Origin: an uncultured Bacillota bacterium
GTDB taxonomy: Bacteria; Bacillota_I; Bacilli_A; Culicoidibacterales; ZOR0006
Direction of reading: 5' to 3'
Assembly (NCBI GenBank): GCA_945956935.1
Contig: CAMFJD010000003.1
Span: 41,239-105,238 of the forward strand
Length of the DNA: 64,000 bases
Made by a program: the position numbers and the translations under genes. This document shows positions 16,841 through 25,281 of the stretch, piece after piece (position 1 is the stretch's first letter; every line of letters begins with the position of its first letter). The notes under the pieces are model-generated. The model was not told the origin of the DNA, did no database searches, and saw only the letters and a program-made list of their open reading frames with translations.

Positions 16841-18067
16841 TTATTTTGTACCTTTACTTCCTGATGATGCAGAATAATTTGCTAATAAGTTTGTATCATA
16901 TGAAAATGTTTTTTGTTGGCGACGACGTTCACGCTTCAATGCTAATGTCAATAATTCAGTCGTTAACTGCGTAAAATCAACACCTGTATGTTGCCATAAA
17001 TAAAATGCTAACGAACCAGGAATTGTATTAATTTCATTGACATAAATATTCCGTGTATTCCCATCCATTAAAAAGTCAATACGTGCTACTCCACTACTAT
17101 TTAATGATTTAAATGTTTCTACTGCTAATCGTTGAATTGTAGCAGTTTCTTCATCACTGATACGCGCAGGAATAATGCGATTTGTCGATGCCATTCCTTG
17201 TGATTTAGTTCCAGTTGTTTGTGTCTTTACTCCAGCTTTAACACCTTTAGCACCAGAGCCACCTTGATATTTATCTTTATAACTTAGAAATTCATCGCTT
17301 CCCATGACTTCTTCAAGTACAGAAGGTTTTGCGTGCTCAAAATCTCCAAGCACAGAACAATTCATTTCAACTAGGTTTTGTACAATCGATTCGACTAATA
17401 CTTTATCATCATATTGACAAGCTTCTTCAATCGCATCAATTAATTCATCTTGATTTTTCGCTAATGAAATACCGACACTTGAACCAAGATTTGCAGGCTT
17501 AACAATGACAGGATAGCCAATTTTTGTTTCGACATCATCGATGACACTTGTTTGCTCATTGAACCAACGATTCGTATAAAACCATACATAGGGTGTAATT
17601 GGAACTCCTGCATCACGTAAAATATTTTTCATATACACTTTATCTTGTCCAACGGCTGCTGCCCCAACATTACAACCTACATACGGTAACCCCAACATTT
17701 CAAAATATCCTTGTAAGGAACCGTCTTCACCATTTGTCCCATGAATCACTGGGAATGCCACGTCAAGCTGTGCTATTGGCTTATTTCTGAATGCTTTAAA
17801 TGGAAAAGTATATAAGTAATAATTTCCTTTATCTTGGATCAAATTTACACGTGTTGCCTGACTTAATAATTGCTTCTCATCTTTATAGTTCGCAACATCA
17901 CTCAATACTTCGCCAGTATACCATTCACGATTTTTCGTAATATAAACAGGTATAACTTCATATCGCTCTGTATCAATTGCTGCCATTGCTTGGTTCGCTG
18001 AGATAACTGAAACTTCATGTTCTACACTCTCGCCACCAAAAAATACTCCTACACGAATTTTCATCAT
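16841..18067 (-). CDS. ddl: D-alanine--D-alanine ligase
   Basis: 408 residues, about 50 longer than the E. coli enzymes. ATP-grasp motifs: GGESVEHEVSVISA, KPANLGSSVGIS, RIDFLMD and VNEINTIPGS. The extra length is a Gly/Lys-rich insert in the omega loop between SYKDKYQGG and RIIPARI, plus a basic C-terminal tail. The Tyr in the YKDKY motif is kept, as in D-Ala-D-Ala rather than D-Ala-D-Lac ligases, so the cell is probably not intrinsically vancomycin resistant. It ends the operon with the MurF-like gene. Confidence 0.95.
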   Translation of the reverse strand: MMKIRVGVFFGGESVEHEVSVISANQAMAAIDTERYEVIPVYITKNREWYTGEVLSDVANYKDEKQLLSQATRVNLIQDKGNYYLYTFPFKAFRNKPIAQLDVAFPVIHGTNGEDGSLQGYFEMLGLPYVGCNVGAAAVGQDKVYMKNILRDAGVPITPYVWFYTNRWFNEQTSVIDDVETKIGYPVIVKPANLGSSVGISLAKNQDELIDAIEEACQYDDKVLVESIVQNLVEMNCSVLGDFEHAKPSVLEEVMGSDEFLSYKDKYQGGSGAKGVKAGVKTQTTGTKSQGMASTNRIIPARISDEETATIQRLAVETFKSLNSSGVARIDFLMDGNTRNIYVNEINTIPGSLAFYLWQHTGVDFTQLTTELLTLALKRERRRQQKTFSYDTNLLANYSASSGSKGTK

Positions 18068-18083
18068 TCATTCTCCTTTGTTT

Positions 18084-18692
18084 CTACTCACAATATGTCT
18101 CTTGTTTTTTTTGCCAAATATCATGTGCACAAATAATTTCTGCATATGTGTTTTTTCTTGATAATGGTGGTAAATCATTGAGTTCAAACCACTCAACAGA
18201 TACTGTTTCATGATTTGGCTTCGGTGCTCCGCCCACGATTTTACCTATGAAATAAAAACATAGTACATCATATATTGATTGAACTTCCAAGTATCGATTA
18301 CGATCAAATACTGCAACAAGTCGTTCTAATTCACATACATAGCCAGATTCTTCAAAAATTTCTTTTACGGCTGCTTCACTTGGTGTACTGTTTACATCGA
18401 CCCATCCACCGGGCAATGACCAATAACCACTATCACGTTCTTGAACAAATAAAATTTTATTATCATCATTTACAACTAACGTTCGTACAGCTGGTTGTGG
18501 TGTTGGATATTCAAAATCAATGTATACATCTCGTGGTTCAATAGCATTTTCTGTATAACTAGCTAACATCCGCTGTGCTGATTGAGCTAATAATTTGTAA
18601 TTATCAAGTGCATACGGATCCGTTGAATATTGCTGGCCAATATGTGCAGTTGCCTGTACTTCTTTGATAAAATCCAGAAACTCATCTCTCAT
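18084..18692 (-). CDS. Nudix hydrolase with N-terminal helical domain
   Basis: 202 residues. The first about 65 residues match the helical domain seen before Nudix folds in YjhB-like ADP-ribose pyrophosphatases. The Nudix box is GGWVDVNSTPSEAAVKEIFEESGY; the first Glu is Ser and Arg is Lys, a variation I recall in this subfamily, and the EExG core is kept. The start is the ATG at 18692. It sits between murF and ddl, so a house-cleaning or nucleotide-sugar role is possible but unproven. Confidence 0.85.
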   Translation of the reverse strand: MRDEFLDFIKEVQATAHIGQQYSTDPYALDNYKLLAQSAQRMLASYTENAIEPRDVYIDFEYPTPQPAVRTLVVNDDNKILFVQERDSGYWSLPGGWVDVNSTPSEAAVKEIFEESGYVCELERLVAVFDRNRYLEVQSIYDVLCFYFIGKIVGGAPKPNHETVSVEWFELNDLPPLSRKNTYAEIICAHDIWQKKQETYCE

Positions 18693-18707
18693 GACCAATC
18701 ACCCTTT

Positions 18708-20345
18708 CTATTCATTAAATGAATCTGGCAAATCATTTGCCAACAAAACAAATGCTTTTTGTGTGCCAACGATACGTCGCATCGTTTCAAATGCTTCGTA
18801 AATATTTTGAACAACATAAATATTATCAGTTGGATAATGAACACTTGCAAGGCCTGATTGAATTGGTTCTGTTTGCTTTGGTCCCACCAAAATGACTACG
18901 TCTGTTGTTTCTTTCATATACGTACCGTACAAAAAGTTCAATTGTGCTTGTTGCTCGCCTAATTCAATCATTCCTGGTGTAATAACCACTCGATGCCCTG
19001 GCATACGCCCTAATACTTCTAATGCCATTTTCGTACCTACCGGATTAGCATTGAAAGCATCGTCAATAATTGTAATATTTCCTTGCTTTTTCATTTCTAA
19101 ACGATGTGCTACTGGTTGTACTTTTCGTGTTGATTTCTGAAGTATATCAAATGATAGACCCATTTGATGGCCGAGTGCAACAGCCGCTAATAGATTATAA
19201 ATGTTATGACGGCCCAACAATTTTGTTGTGAATATCGCATTTTCACCTGTTTGTGTTTGTGTCACAGTAAAAGACATTCCTGTTGTATCAAATTGAATAT
19301 CACTCGCACGATATAACACGTCTTCTTGTTCAATTCCATACCAAATCTGTTGACAATTATTTTGAATATTATACGTACGAATCAACTCATCATCACGATT
19401 TAAAATTGCTAATCCATCACTTGGCAATGATTCAATCAATTCAAATTTTGTGCGTTGAACATTCTCAATTGAGCCAAATGATTCTAAATGTTGCGGACCA
19501 ATTGATGTTAAAATACCATGTTTGGGATAAACGATTTCACAAAGCTCACGAATTTCTCCCAGTTTATAAGCACCCATTTCAGCAATGAAAACATCATGGA
19601 TTGGCTTCAATAATGTCCGTGCTGTAATCGTTAGACCCATCGGTGTATTATAACTTTCTGGAGTCATCAATACTTGTCGTTCGTCTCCCAATAATGTTGC
19701 AACAATATTCTTGGCACTTGTTTTCCCATAACTACCGGTAATTCCAATCACCGTTAAATGTTTACTATCTTTAACTATTTGACGTGCCTCATTAATAAAG
19801 CGATTTCGAATAGCAGATTCAACTGGTTTATTGATTGTATTAGCTAATAATACTAGATAATACTCACTTGCTGTTAATACGAGTAATACAAGTGGAATAA
19901 TTGCCATATTACCTGCTACAAACACAAATCCAAGCGTTGTAATAATGATTATAAGATGAATAAATATTATTGTCATAATCAATCGTTTCACACGCGCAGT
20001 CAAAACAAGTGGCTTTTTCGTATTTTTTTTACGTTGATTACGAAGTTTGAAAGCTAAATAACTTTGTACACTAATAGTAATTACTACTGCTATCCATATA
20101 ACTAAAGTACTTACTTGCCAAAAAGCAATAATTATGACAGGAACTAATGGTGCAAACTCTACCCATGGCAATACACGATTGACATGGTTGTTCATCCAAC
20201 TACTGTATCGTTTAAAATCATACACATTTTGTTGTAACATATGTAATCCGTCTTGAATTTTTAACACACTATATACACTAATTGCAACGAATGCAATAAT
20301 TAAAGCAATCATAAACATAACCGCTGGTAAATCAACAACTATCAT
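18708..20345 (-). CDS. murF: MurF-like Mur ligase with N-terminal membrane domain
   Basis: 545 residues. About 180 N-terminal residues form four or five membrane segments (near 6-28, 66-98, 117-142, 148-170) in place of the soluble UDP-binding domain of ordinary MurF. The rest is a Mur ligase: VIGITGSYGKTSAKN (ATP loop), ESYNTPMG, the AEMGAYKLGE motif, LGRHNIYNLLAA and IDDAFNANPVGTKMALE. It would add D-Ala-D-Ala to UDP-MurNAc-tripeptide; the neighbouring ddl supports this. Membrane anchoring is unusual, and a lipid-linked substrate is conceivable. The ribosome binding site is GGAG. Confidence 0.85.
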   Translation of the reverse strand: MIVVDLPAVMFMIALIIAFVAISVYSVLKIQDGLHMLQQNVYDFKRYSSWMNNHVNRVLPWVEFAPLVPVIIIAFWQVSTLVIWIAVVITISVQSYLAFKLRNQRKKNTKKPLVLTARVKRLIMTIIFIHLIIIITTLGFVFVAGNMAIIPLVLLVLTASEYYLVLLANTINKPVESAIRNRFINEARQIVKDSKHLTVIGITGSYGKTSAKNIVATLLGDERQVLMTPESYNTPMGLTITARTLLKPIHDVFIAEMGAYKLGEIRELCEIVYPKHGILTSIGPQHLESFGSIENVQRTKFELIESLPSDGLAILNRDDELIRTYNIQNNCQQIWYGIEQEDVLYRASDIQFDTTGMSFTVTQTQTGENAIFTTKLLGRHNIYNLLAAVALGHQMGLSFDILQKSTRKVQPVAHRLEMKKQGNITIIDDAFNANPVGTKMALEVLGRMPGHRVVITPGMIELGEQQAQLNFLYGTYMKETTDVVILVGPKQTEPIQSGLASVHYPTDNIYVVQNIYEAFETMRRIVGTQKAFVLLANDLPDSFNE

Positions 20346-20366
20346 TTATTTTCTCCATTCTTTTTC

Positions 20367-21113
20367 CTAATGATTTAAAAAACTATCTAAAATTGCTAAT
20401 ACTTGTGGCAGTCGCTCTAAATACGCATAATGTCCTACGCCTGGCAAAACAACAAGCCCGGCATTTGGTATCTTTGTTTCCATAATTTTTGCGTCACTCA
20501 CAGGTGTTGCATCATCAAGTTCACCCCAAATGAGTAGCACAGGCACTTGGATTTTTGGCATCAAATACTGTAAATCTTCATTGACTACTTTTGATAATAC
20601 TTGCTTCATAATCACAGATGCATTTTGATAATCACTGCTTCCAGCACTCGCTTGATATTTAGCTTTCATCTTATCAAAACCTGGTATACTCATGATTTTT
20701 TTCCCAAGCTTATAACTATATACACGGGCATAATAGTCAAATCCACGTTTTGGCTTTACTCCTGCAGCATCAAATAAAACAACTTTATGTACAGGATGTT
20801 GCTGTCCTGCATAAATGATTGAAATTCGTCCACCAAAAGAGTGCCCCATTAATGTCGGAGTTTGGATATCAAAATACTGAATAAATGACTCCAACATTTT
20901 TGCATATTCATATACATCCCAAGCACTCGGCGGTTCGGGACTTTCACCAAATCCCGGAAAATCAATTGTCCACACTCGATGGAATTGCTTTAAATGATCA
21001 TGAATTGGTTGCATCATAGCAATATTCTGCCCCCATCCATGTAATAAAATAACATCACTCCCTGATCCTTCTACAAGATAATTTATTTCTGTTCCATGAA
21101 CTGTTACCTTCAT
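20367..21113 (-). CDS. alpha/beta hydrolase
   Basis: 248 residues. VILLHGWGQN (oxyanion loop), GHSFGGRIS (nucleophile Ser), GELDDATP (acid) and GVGHYAYLE (catalytic His) form a complete triad. Cytosolic, no signal peptide. It lies 21 bases before the murF-like gene, so it is probably co-transcribed with murF, Nudix and ddl. The substrate is unknown. Confidence 0.88.
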   Translation of the reverse strand: MKVTVHGTEINYLVEGSGSDVILLHGWGQNIAMMQPIHDHLKQFHRVWTIDFPGFGESPEPPSAWDVYEYAKMLESFIQYFDIQTPTLMGHSFGGRISIIYAGQQHPVHKVVLFDAAGVKPKRGFDYYARVYSYKLGKKIMSIPGFDKMKAKYQASAGSSDYQNASVIMKQVLSKVVNEDLQYLMPKIQVPVLLIWGELDDATPVSDAKIMETKIPNAGLVVLPGVGHYAYLERLPQVLAILDSFLNH

Positions 21114-21231
21114 TTTCTTCTCACAACCTAACTTTATTTTTCAATCAAAGACACATCACTCCACATTATAATATAAAAATCCCTTTGCGACTAGGTTTTG
21201 AGACAAATCACGCTATCTTCTTACCAAAAAA

Positions 21232-21251
21232 ATCAGTATAATAACACTGAT
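21232..21251. promoter_or_regulatory. palindrome over the -10 of the GNAT gene
   Basis: ATCAGTATAATAACACTGAT is a near-perfect palindrome (outer 6 bp exact, 16 of 20 positions symmetrical) containing TATAAT. It could be an operator, 33 bases before the gene. Confidence 0.35.
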
Positions 21252-21283
21252 ATCTGTTATTTATAAGAAAAGGAGTATCTTTT

Positions 21284-21757
21284 ATGCGTACACAATCACC
21301 AAGACTAGAACTTGTTTCTGTGAATTCGACATTTTTTGATTATTTTGATTTAACAAAACATGGTGCTCACATTCAAACTTTTACTGAGCAGCTCAATGAA
21401 AACCCTCGTTTAGATGGACTTGGCCCATGGCTTATTTTCTTAAAGAATACCCATGAAATCATTGGTGATACCGGTGTGAAAAAGCGCCTTGACGAACAAA
21501 CACTCGAAATCTCAATTGAAATATTCCAAGAATATCGTGGTCACAATTACGGAGCTGAAGCAATCATTGCTTTTCGTCAGTTTGCATGTAGTAAAAATAT
21601 CCATTATCTTGTCGCTCGTGTTTCAAATAATAATATAGCTGCACAGCGCCTTTTTGAACGTGCAAATTTCATTCGTCAAGAAACACAAAACGATGTAACC
21701 ACTTACCGTTATGTCAATTTAAACTGGATTGAAAAGATTGAAGATCAATCAAATTAA
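21284..21757 (+). CDS. GNAT-family N-acetyltransferase
   Basis: 157 residues, RimJ/RimL-like. EISIEIFQEYRGHNYGAEAIIAF is motif A with the acetyl-CoA pyrophosphate loop (RGHNYG), followed by ARVSNNNIAAQRLFERANF (motif B). Shorter at the N-terminus than typical RimJ/L proteins. The ribosome binding site AAGGAG is upstream of the ATG, and a bidirectional terminator follows. The substrate is unknown. Confidence 0.85.
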   Translation: MRTQSPRLELVSVNSTFFDYFDLTKHGAHIQTFTEQLNENPRLDGLGPWLIFLKNTHEIIGDTGVKKRLDEQTLEISIEIFQEYRGHNYGAEAIIAFRQFACSKNIHYLVARVSNNNIAAQRLFERANFIRQETQNDVTTYRYVNLNWIEKIEDQSN

Positions 21758-21758
21758 A

Positions 21759-21792
21759 TAAAAAAGCAGTGCGGGCAACACTGCTTTTTTAT
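21759..21792. terminator. bidirectional terminator (GNAT gene / putative minus-strand RNA)
   Basis: AAAAAAGCAGTG / CACTGCTTTTTT, a 12-bp stem; the loop read on the minus strand is TTGCCCG. T runs on both strands. Confidence 0.85.
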
Positions 21793-21990
21793 TTAACTAT
21801 TTACGGTAGTTTATCTACCAATTTGTTTGTTTTCGGAAAGAGTTTTTCATGAAATAACAATTATTTTATCTGGGCAAGAAATAAAATAATTTAGGTAAAT
21901 ACGATGTAAAAACACAAGCCATTTTGGGCAAAAATAGTTGTATTTTACAGTAAAGCCAACTGATACGAGTTATAACTGTTCGCCTTACAT
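21760..21990 (-). ncRNA. putative small RNA from a Pho-box-like promoter
   Basis: The 300-base gap between GNAT and the histidine kinase has no open frame longer than about 18 codons. On the minus strand a TATAAT at 21996-22001 is preceded by two TTGTCA repeats, and the first terminator met is at 21759-21792, which would give an RNA of about 210-230 bases. It would carry three TTGCCC motifs, one in the terminator loop, like the C-rich loops of Gram-positive regulatory RNAs. Expression is inferred, and the 5' end is approximate. Confidence 0.4.
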
Positions 21991-21995
21991 GCTTT

Positions 21996-22029
21996 ATTAT
22001 AGGTGATTTATGTGACAATAATTTGACAA
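21996..22029 (-). promoter_or_regulatory. promoter with Pho-box-like direct repeats
   Basis: Minus strand: TTGTCA-N5-TTGTCA (22024-22029 and 22013-22018, period 11), then 11 bases, then -10 TATAAT (21996-22001). PhoB-type activators use 11-base repeats ending 10-11 bases before the -10, with no proper -35, as here. The adjacent OmpR-type regulator is the obvious candidate; this is inference. Confidence 0.5.
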
Positions 22030-22055
22030 ATAGGTTAAAATCATGAAAATACCAA

Positions 22056-23444
22056 TTACTCTTTCAACAAATACATCACAAATTCCAATTGCTCTTTGTA
22101 ATGATTTAATTCATACCGCATATAGTGTGCATCTAAAATTGCTTTAACAATTGATAATCCTAAACCAGTTCCTGTCAACATCTTATTTCGTGATCCCTCA
22201 ACCACATAAAATGGTTCCCAAATTTTATCAAAGTTCAAGTCAGTTTCAGGTGAAAGACCATTTTTAATCGCAAAAACAATAGCACGTTTTTGATACTTGA
22301 TAACGACTTCAATTTGTTTGTTTGCTGTGTATTTAAAAGCATTACTTATTAAATTATTTAATACCATTTCCATTTTTTGTTTATCTGCAACAACCCGTAG
22401 CTGCCTTACCCGTTTATCAATTGTAATTTTCAGTTGTACGTCATGATGATACGGATTCACTTCATATTTTTGCATAACTGCTTCAAACTGATCAACAAAA
22501 TTATATGCTTGCCATTCTAATGGATCTTTTTCAAGTTTTGCTAGGGTCAACAAACGCTCCAATAAAATGGTAATAGCATCTGCTTGTTCCGAAATAATTT
22601 GTGCATATGTACCATCGTCTAAACCTTCTTCTATGCCATATGCATATGCTTTAATCAATGCGAGTGGAGTTTTTATTTCATGGGAAATATTAGAACTAAA
22701 TGCTTTCAAATTTTGATTTCGTTCCAATAACTTTTGGTGTGTTTTTGACAACTCTTGACTCATTTGATTAATAGCTTTTGCTAATTCTTCAATTTCATCA
22801 TTTGTATAAATTTCAACTGTTTGAAAATCTGAACAAGCAATCTTTCTCGCTGTTGTCTCGAGCTCTTTCAACGGTAATGTCACACGCTGTGACCAAATCC
22901 AAACAACGACTAAAATAACCGTTAAAGAAATTAACAACATATACACATTTAATTGATTTACAATTCCGGCAACTTCAGAAAAAATTGCCGTTGAAGCAAC
23001 AAGCACTAATATTTGCCCATCTCTCTCAATATAATTTAAAAAGAAATTCGTTTTCAATTTATCTTGTGCAATTGTTTTTGTTACCACTTTCGTATCAGTT
23101 TGATTTAAGCGATCAAGTAATTGCTCATCAATAATTTGTTCGTTCAATAATACTTGCTTTTCCTGGAGTTGTTGCAAAATACTCTCATTAATCTGTGTTG
23201 CACTATGATTAAGTGGATGTGATACAATCGTAACATCTCTTCCACTCTCGAGCCGCTGAATTACCGTTTTCAACTGTGTTTGATCTGCTACCAGTAATAA
23301 TTGTGTATCTGATTCAAGTCGCTCCTGAACAACATAGTTGTAATAATTTGGTAATGCAAATTGTATGAGTAAAATTAGTGTTAGGAAGATAAAAATAATT
23401 GCCAAGGAAATACCTAGTGTTAGTTTGCTACTTAATGTTCGCAT
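22056..23444 (-). CDS. two-component sensor histidine kinase
   Basis: 462 residues. Membrane segments at about 8-30 and 170-192 enclose an extracytoplasmic sensor of about 140 residues. A HAMP linker follows, then HisKA with His255 in SSNISHEIKTPLALI, and HATPase_c with NNLISNAFKYT (N box) and GTGLGLSIVKAIL (G box). The G1 region is degenerate (the DNG motif is not obvious). It lies 4 bases behind the response regulator gene; the signal is unknown. Confidence 0.92.
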   Translation of the reverse strand: MRTLSSKLTLGISLAIIFIFLTLILLIQFALPNYYNYVVQERLESDTQLLLVADQTQLKTVIQRLESGRDVTIVSHPLNHSATQINESILQQLQEKQVLLNEQIIDEQLLDRLNQTDTKVVTKTIAQDKLKTNFFLNYIERDGQILVLVASTAIFSEVAGIVNQLNVYMLLISLTVILVVVWIWSQRVTLPLKELETTARKIACSDFQTVEIYTNDEIEELAKAINQMSQELSKTHQKLLERNQNLKAFSSNISHEIKTPLALIKAYAYGIEEGLDDGTYAQIISEQADAITILLERLLTLAKLEKDPLEWQAYNFVDQFEAVMQKYEVNPYHHDVQLKITIDKRVRQLRVVADKQKMEMVLNNLISNAFKYTANKQIEVVIKYQKRAIVFAIKNGLSPETDLNFDKIWEPFYVVEGSRNKMLTGTGLGLSIVKAILDAHYMRYELNHYKEQLEFVMYLLKE

Positions 23445-23448
23445 CTTA

Positions 23449-24087
23449 TTATACTTCTAGACTGTAGCCAATGCCACGATGTGTTCGAATTGCATCAGAC
23501 AATATTTTATCTCGTAATCGCCGAATATGTGTATCTACAGTTCGTTCATCACCCTCATAATCATATCCCCAAACAAAATCAAGAAGTTGTTGTCGTGTTA
23601 AAATTTGTCCCTTTCGAATCGCAAGTGCCTTTAATAATTCATATTCTGTTTTAGTTGCATTGACATCTTGACCAGATTTTAAAATCCGTTTTGTTTGCTC
23701 ATCAATGACAATATCTTCAAATTTGAATAATGACTCATTTGGTAGTAACCTTTGGATACGTGCTATTAATACTCCAGGATGAAATGGTTTCTTAATATAA
23801 TCATCTGCTCCACTTTGGAGAGCAGAAAATTCGTCTTCATTTTCATTTTTTGCTGTTAACATAATAACTTTGACGTCTGACATTGACTTAATTTCTCTAC
23901 ATACACTCAATCCATCTTTTTTGGGCATCATCCAATCTAGAATGACAAGATCAAATACATGTTCTTGAAAAATATCAAGTGCCATCTCACCATCATGAGC
24001 ACTTACAACTTCGTATCCTTCCTTCGTCAAAAACGCTTGCAAAATCTTTAACATTTGTTGTTCATCATCAACGATTAAAATCCTCAT
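23449..24087 (-). CDS. OmpR/PhoB-family response regulator
   Basis: 212 residues. Receiver domain with acidic DD at 7-8, phospho-acceptor Asp51 (VILDWMMP), the T in MLTAKN and Lys in IKKPF. The C-terminal winged helix (TKTEYELLKALAIRKGQILTR, then DERTVDTHIRRLRDKI) is typical for OmpR. The start is ATG at 24087 with GAGGG upstream; a GTG at 24099 would swallow that site. Two GTACCTTGT repeats (24121-24129, 24147-24155) in its promoter region could be an autoregulatory site. Confidence 0.93.
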   Translation of the reverse strand: MRILIVDDEQQMLKILQAFLTKEGYEVVSAHDGEMALDIFQEHVFDLVILDWMMPKKDGLSVCREIKSMSDVKVIMLTAKNENEDEFSALQSGADDYIKKPFHPGVLIARIQRLLPNESLFKFEDIVIDEQTKRILKSGQDVNATKTEYELLKALAIRKGQILTRQQLLDFVWGYDYEGDERTVDTHIRRLRDKILSDAIRTHRGIGYSLEV

Positions 24088-24120
24088 GCTATCCCTCACA
24101 ATCTAATTATTTTCTTTATT

Positions 24121-24155
24121 GTACCTTGTTAACCAAAAATTGCCTAGTACCTTGT
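24121..24155. promoter_or_regulatory. direct repeats in the response-regulator promoter
   Basis: GTACCTTGT occurs twice, 26 bases apart, about 35-70 bases before the regulator start. The nearer copy overlaps a possible -10 (TACAAT on the minus strand). Confidence 0.35.
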
Positions 24156-24189
24156 AGTCTTTACATATCTAAAACGAATTTCACATGTT

Positions 24190-24233
24190 CATAAAAAAGC
24201 TCAAACAATACACAATCGTACTGCTTGAGCTTT
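24190..24233 (-). terminator. terminator of the YeiH-family gene
   Basis: AAAAGCTCAA...TTGAGCTTTT, a 10-bp stem with a run of T on the minus strand. Confidence 0.75.
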
Positions 24234-24246
24234 TCCCAATTATTTA

Positions 24247-25281
24247 TTAGAATAAAATTTGAATTAATAAAAGTGCACCGATAATTTGTAATAACGCAAT
24301 CGCTAATCCATAAAGTGCAGTTTTTGCTCCTTGAGCAATTAAATCCGCAATTTTCACGCGCAATCCTATTCCTGCTAAGGCAACAACTTCAAACACATGG
24401 CTCACTTCTTTCATTCCGTGTGAAAATTCATTTGAAATGATCCCAACTGTAAATAGCCCACAAGTAATAAAAAATCCGATAACGTACCATGGTACTTTCG
24501 CTTTGGGTTTTCTTTTCCCCAAATCACGATGTGTATTCGTTTCATCTGATTGTAATTCTTGTAAATCCATTTTAGCTTTTAAATTACCAAACCAAATAAC
24601 AACAACAACAATCATAATGACACGAACAATTTTGAAAATCGTTGCCAGTTCTTTAACTTCAGGACTTACCATGCTCCCACTTGCAACTACTTGACCTACT
24701 GATTGGAGTGTCCCACCAATTAATGCTGAAGTTTGTGTTAATTCATGTTGATACAACATCCCTGCAATAACTGGTAATAATACCATCAATACCGTTCCGA
24801 TCATATTAACAAATGTAATACTTAACGCTTTATCTTCATCACTTGCCTGAATAGCTGGTGCAATTGAAGCAATTGCTGATGAACCACATACGGCATTCCC
24901 ACCTGCCATTAATAACGTGAAGTTTGTTGAAAAGCCCATTCGCTTTCCTATCATCATTGTCCCAATAATTGTCACACCCATTAATACAATAATATAAATG
25001 ATACCATTTATTCCTAATTGTAAAATTGATTGGATGCTCAATGTTCCACCTAATAGTACAACTGAATACGATAAAAGGTTGCTTTCTGCAAATTTTGTTC
25101 CATCATTATATTGTGTTCCTGTAAAAATAGTATTTCCAAGTAAAATACCCAAAAATATTGCTATTGTTCCTGCACCAAGATCAGGTACAAATTTTGCTAA
25201 AAATAAGCTCATAATATACACAACAACACTGATAAATAAACCTGGTAAAATAGGTTTTATTTTCTTGACGATATTTTCCAC
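24247..25281 (-). CDS. YeiH/UPF0324-family putative sulfate exporter
   Basis: About 344 residues with about ten membrane segments. IAIFLGILLGNTIF, LLMAGGNAVCGSSAIASIAPAI, the SVGQVVASGSMVS region and the final AGIGLRVKIADL are hallmarks of the YeiH family (annotated as putative sulfate exporters; function not well shown). The GTG at 25281 has AGAAGG 7 bases upstream and gives a start just before IVKKIKPILPGL; in-frame ATGs at 25299 and 25314 lack a ribosome binding site. A long, structured leader precedes it. Confidence 0.88.
   Translation of the reverse strand: MENIVKKIKPILPGLFISVVVYIMSLFLAKFVPDLGAGTIAIFLGILLGNTIFTGTQYNDGTKFAESNLLSYSVVLLGGTLSIQSILQLGINGIIYIIVLMGVTIIGTMMIGKRMGFSTNFTLLMAGGNAVCGSSAIASIAPAIQASDEDKALSITFVNMIGTVLMVLLPVIAGMLYQHELTQTSALIGGTLQSVGQVVASGSMVSPEVKELATIFKIVRVIMIVVVVIWFGNLKAKMDLQELQSDETNTHRDLGKRKPKAKVPWYVIGFFITCGLFTVGIISNEFSHGMKEVSHVFEVVALAGIGLRVKIADLIAQGAKTALYGLAIALLQIIGALLLIQILF

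Noticed and set aside
16841..18067. D-Ala-D-Lac (vancomycin-resistance type) ligase, suggested by the long insert
   Set aside because: The YKDKY Tyr typical of D-Ala-D-Ala ligases is kept and no vanH/vanX is nearby; similar inserts occur in clostridial Ddl.
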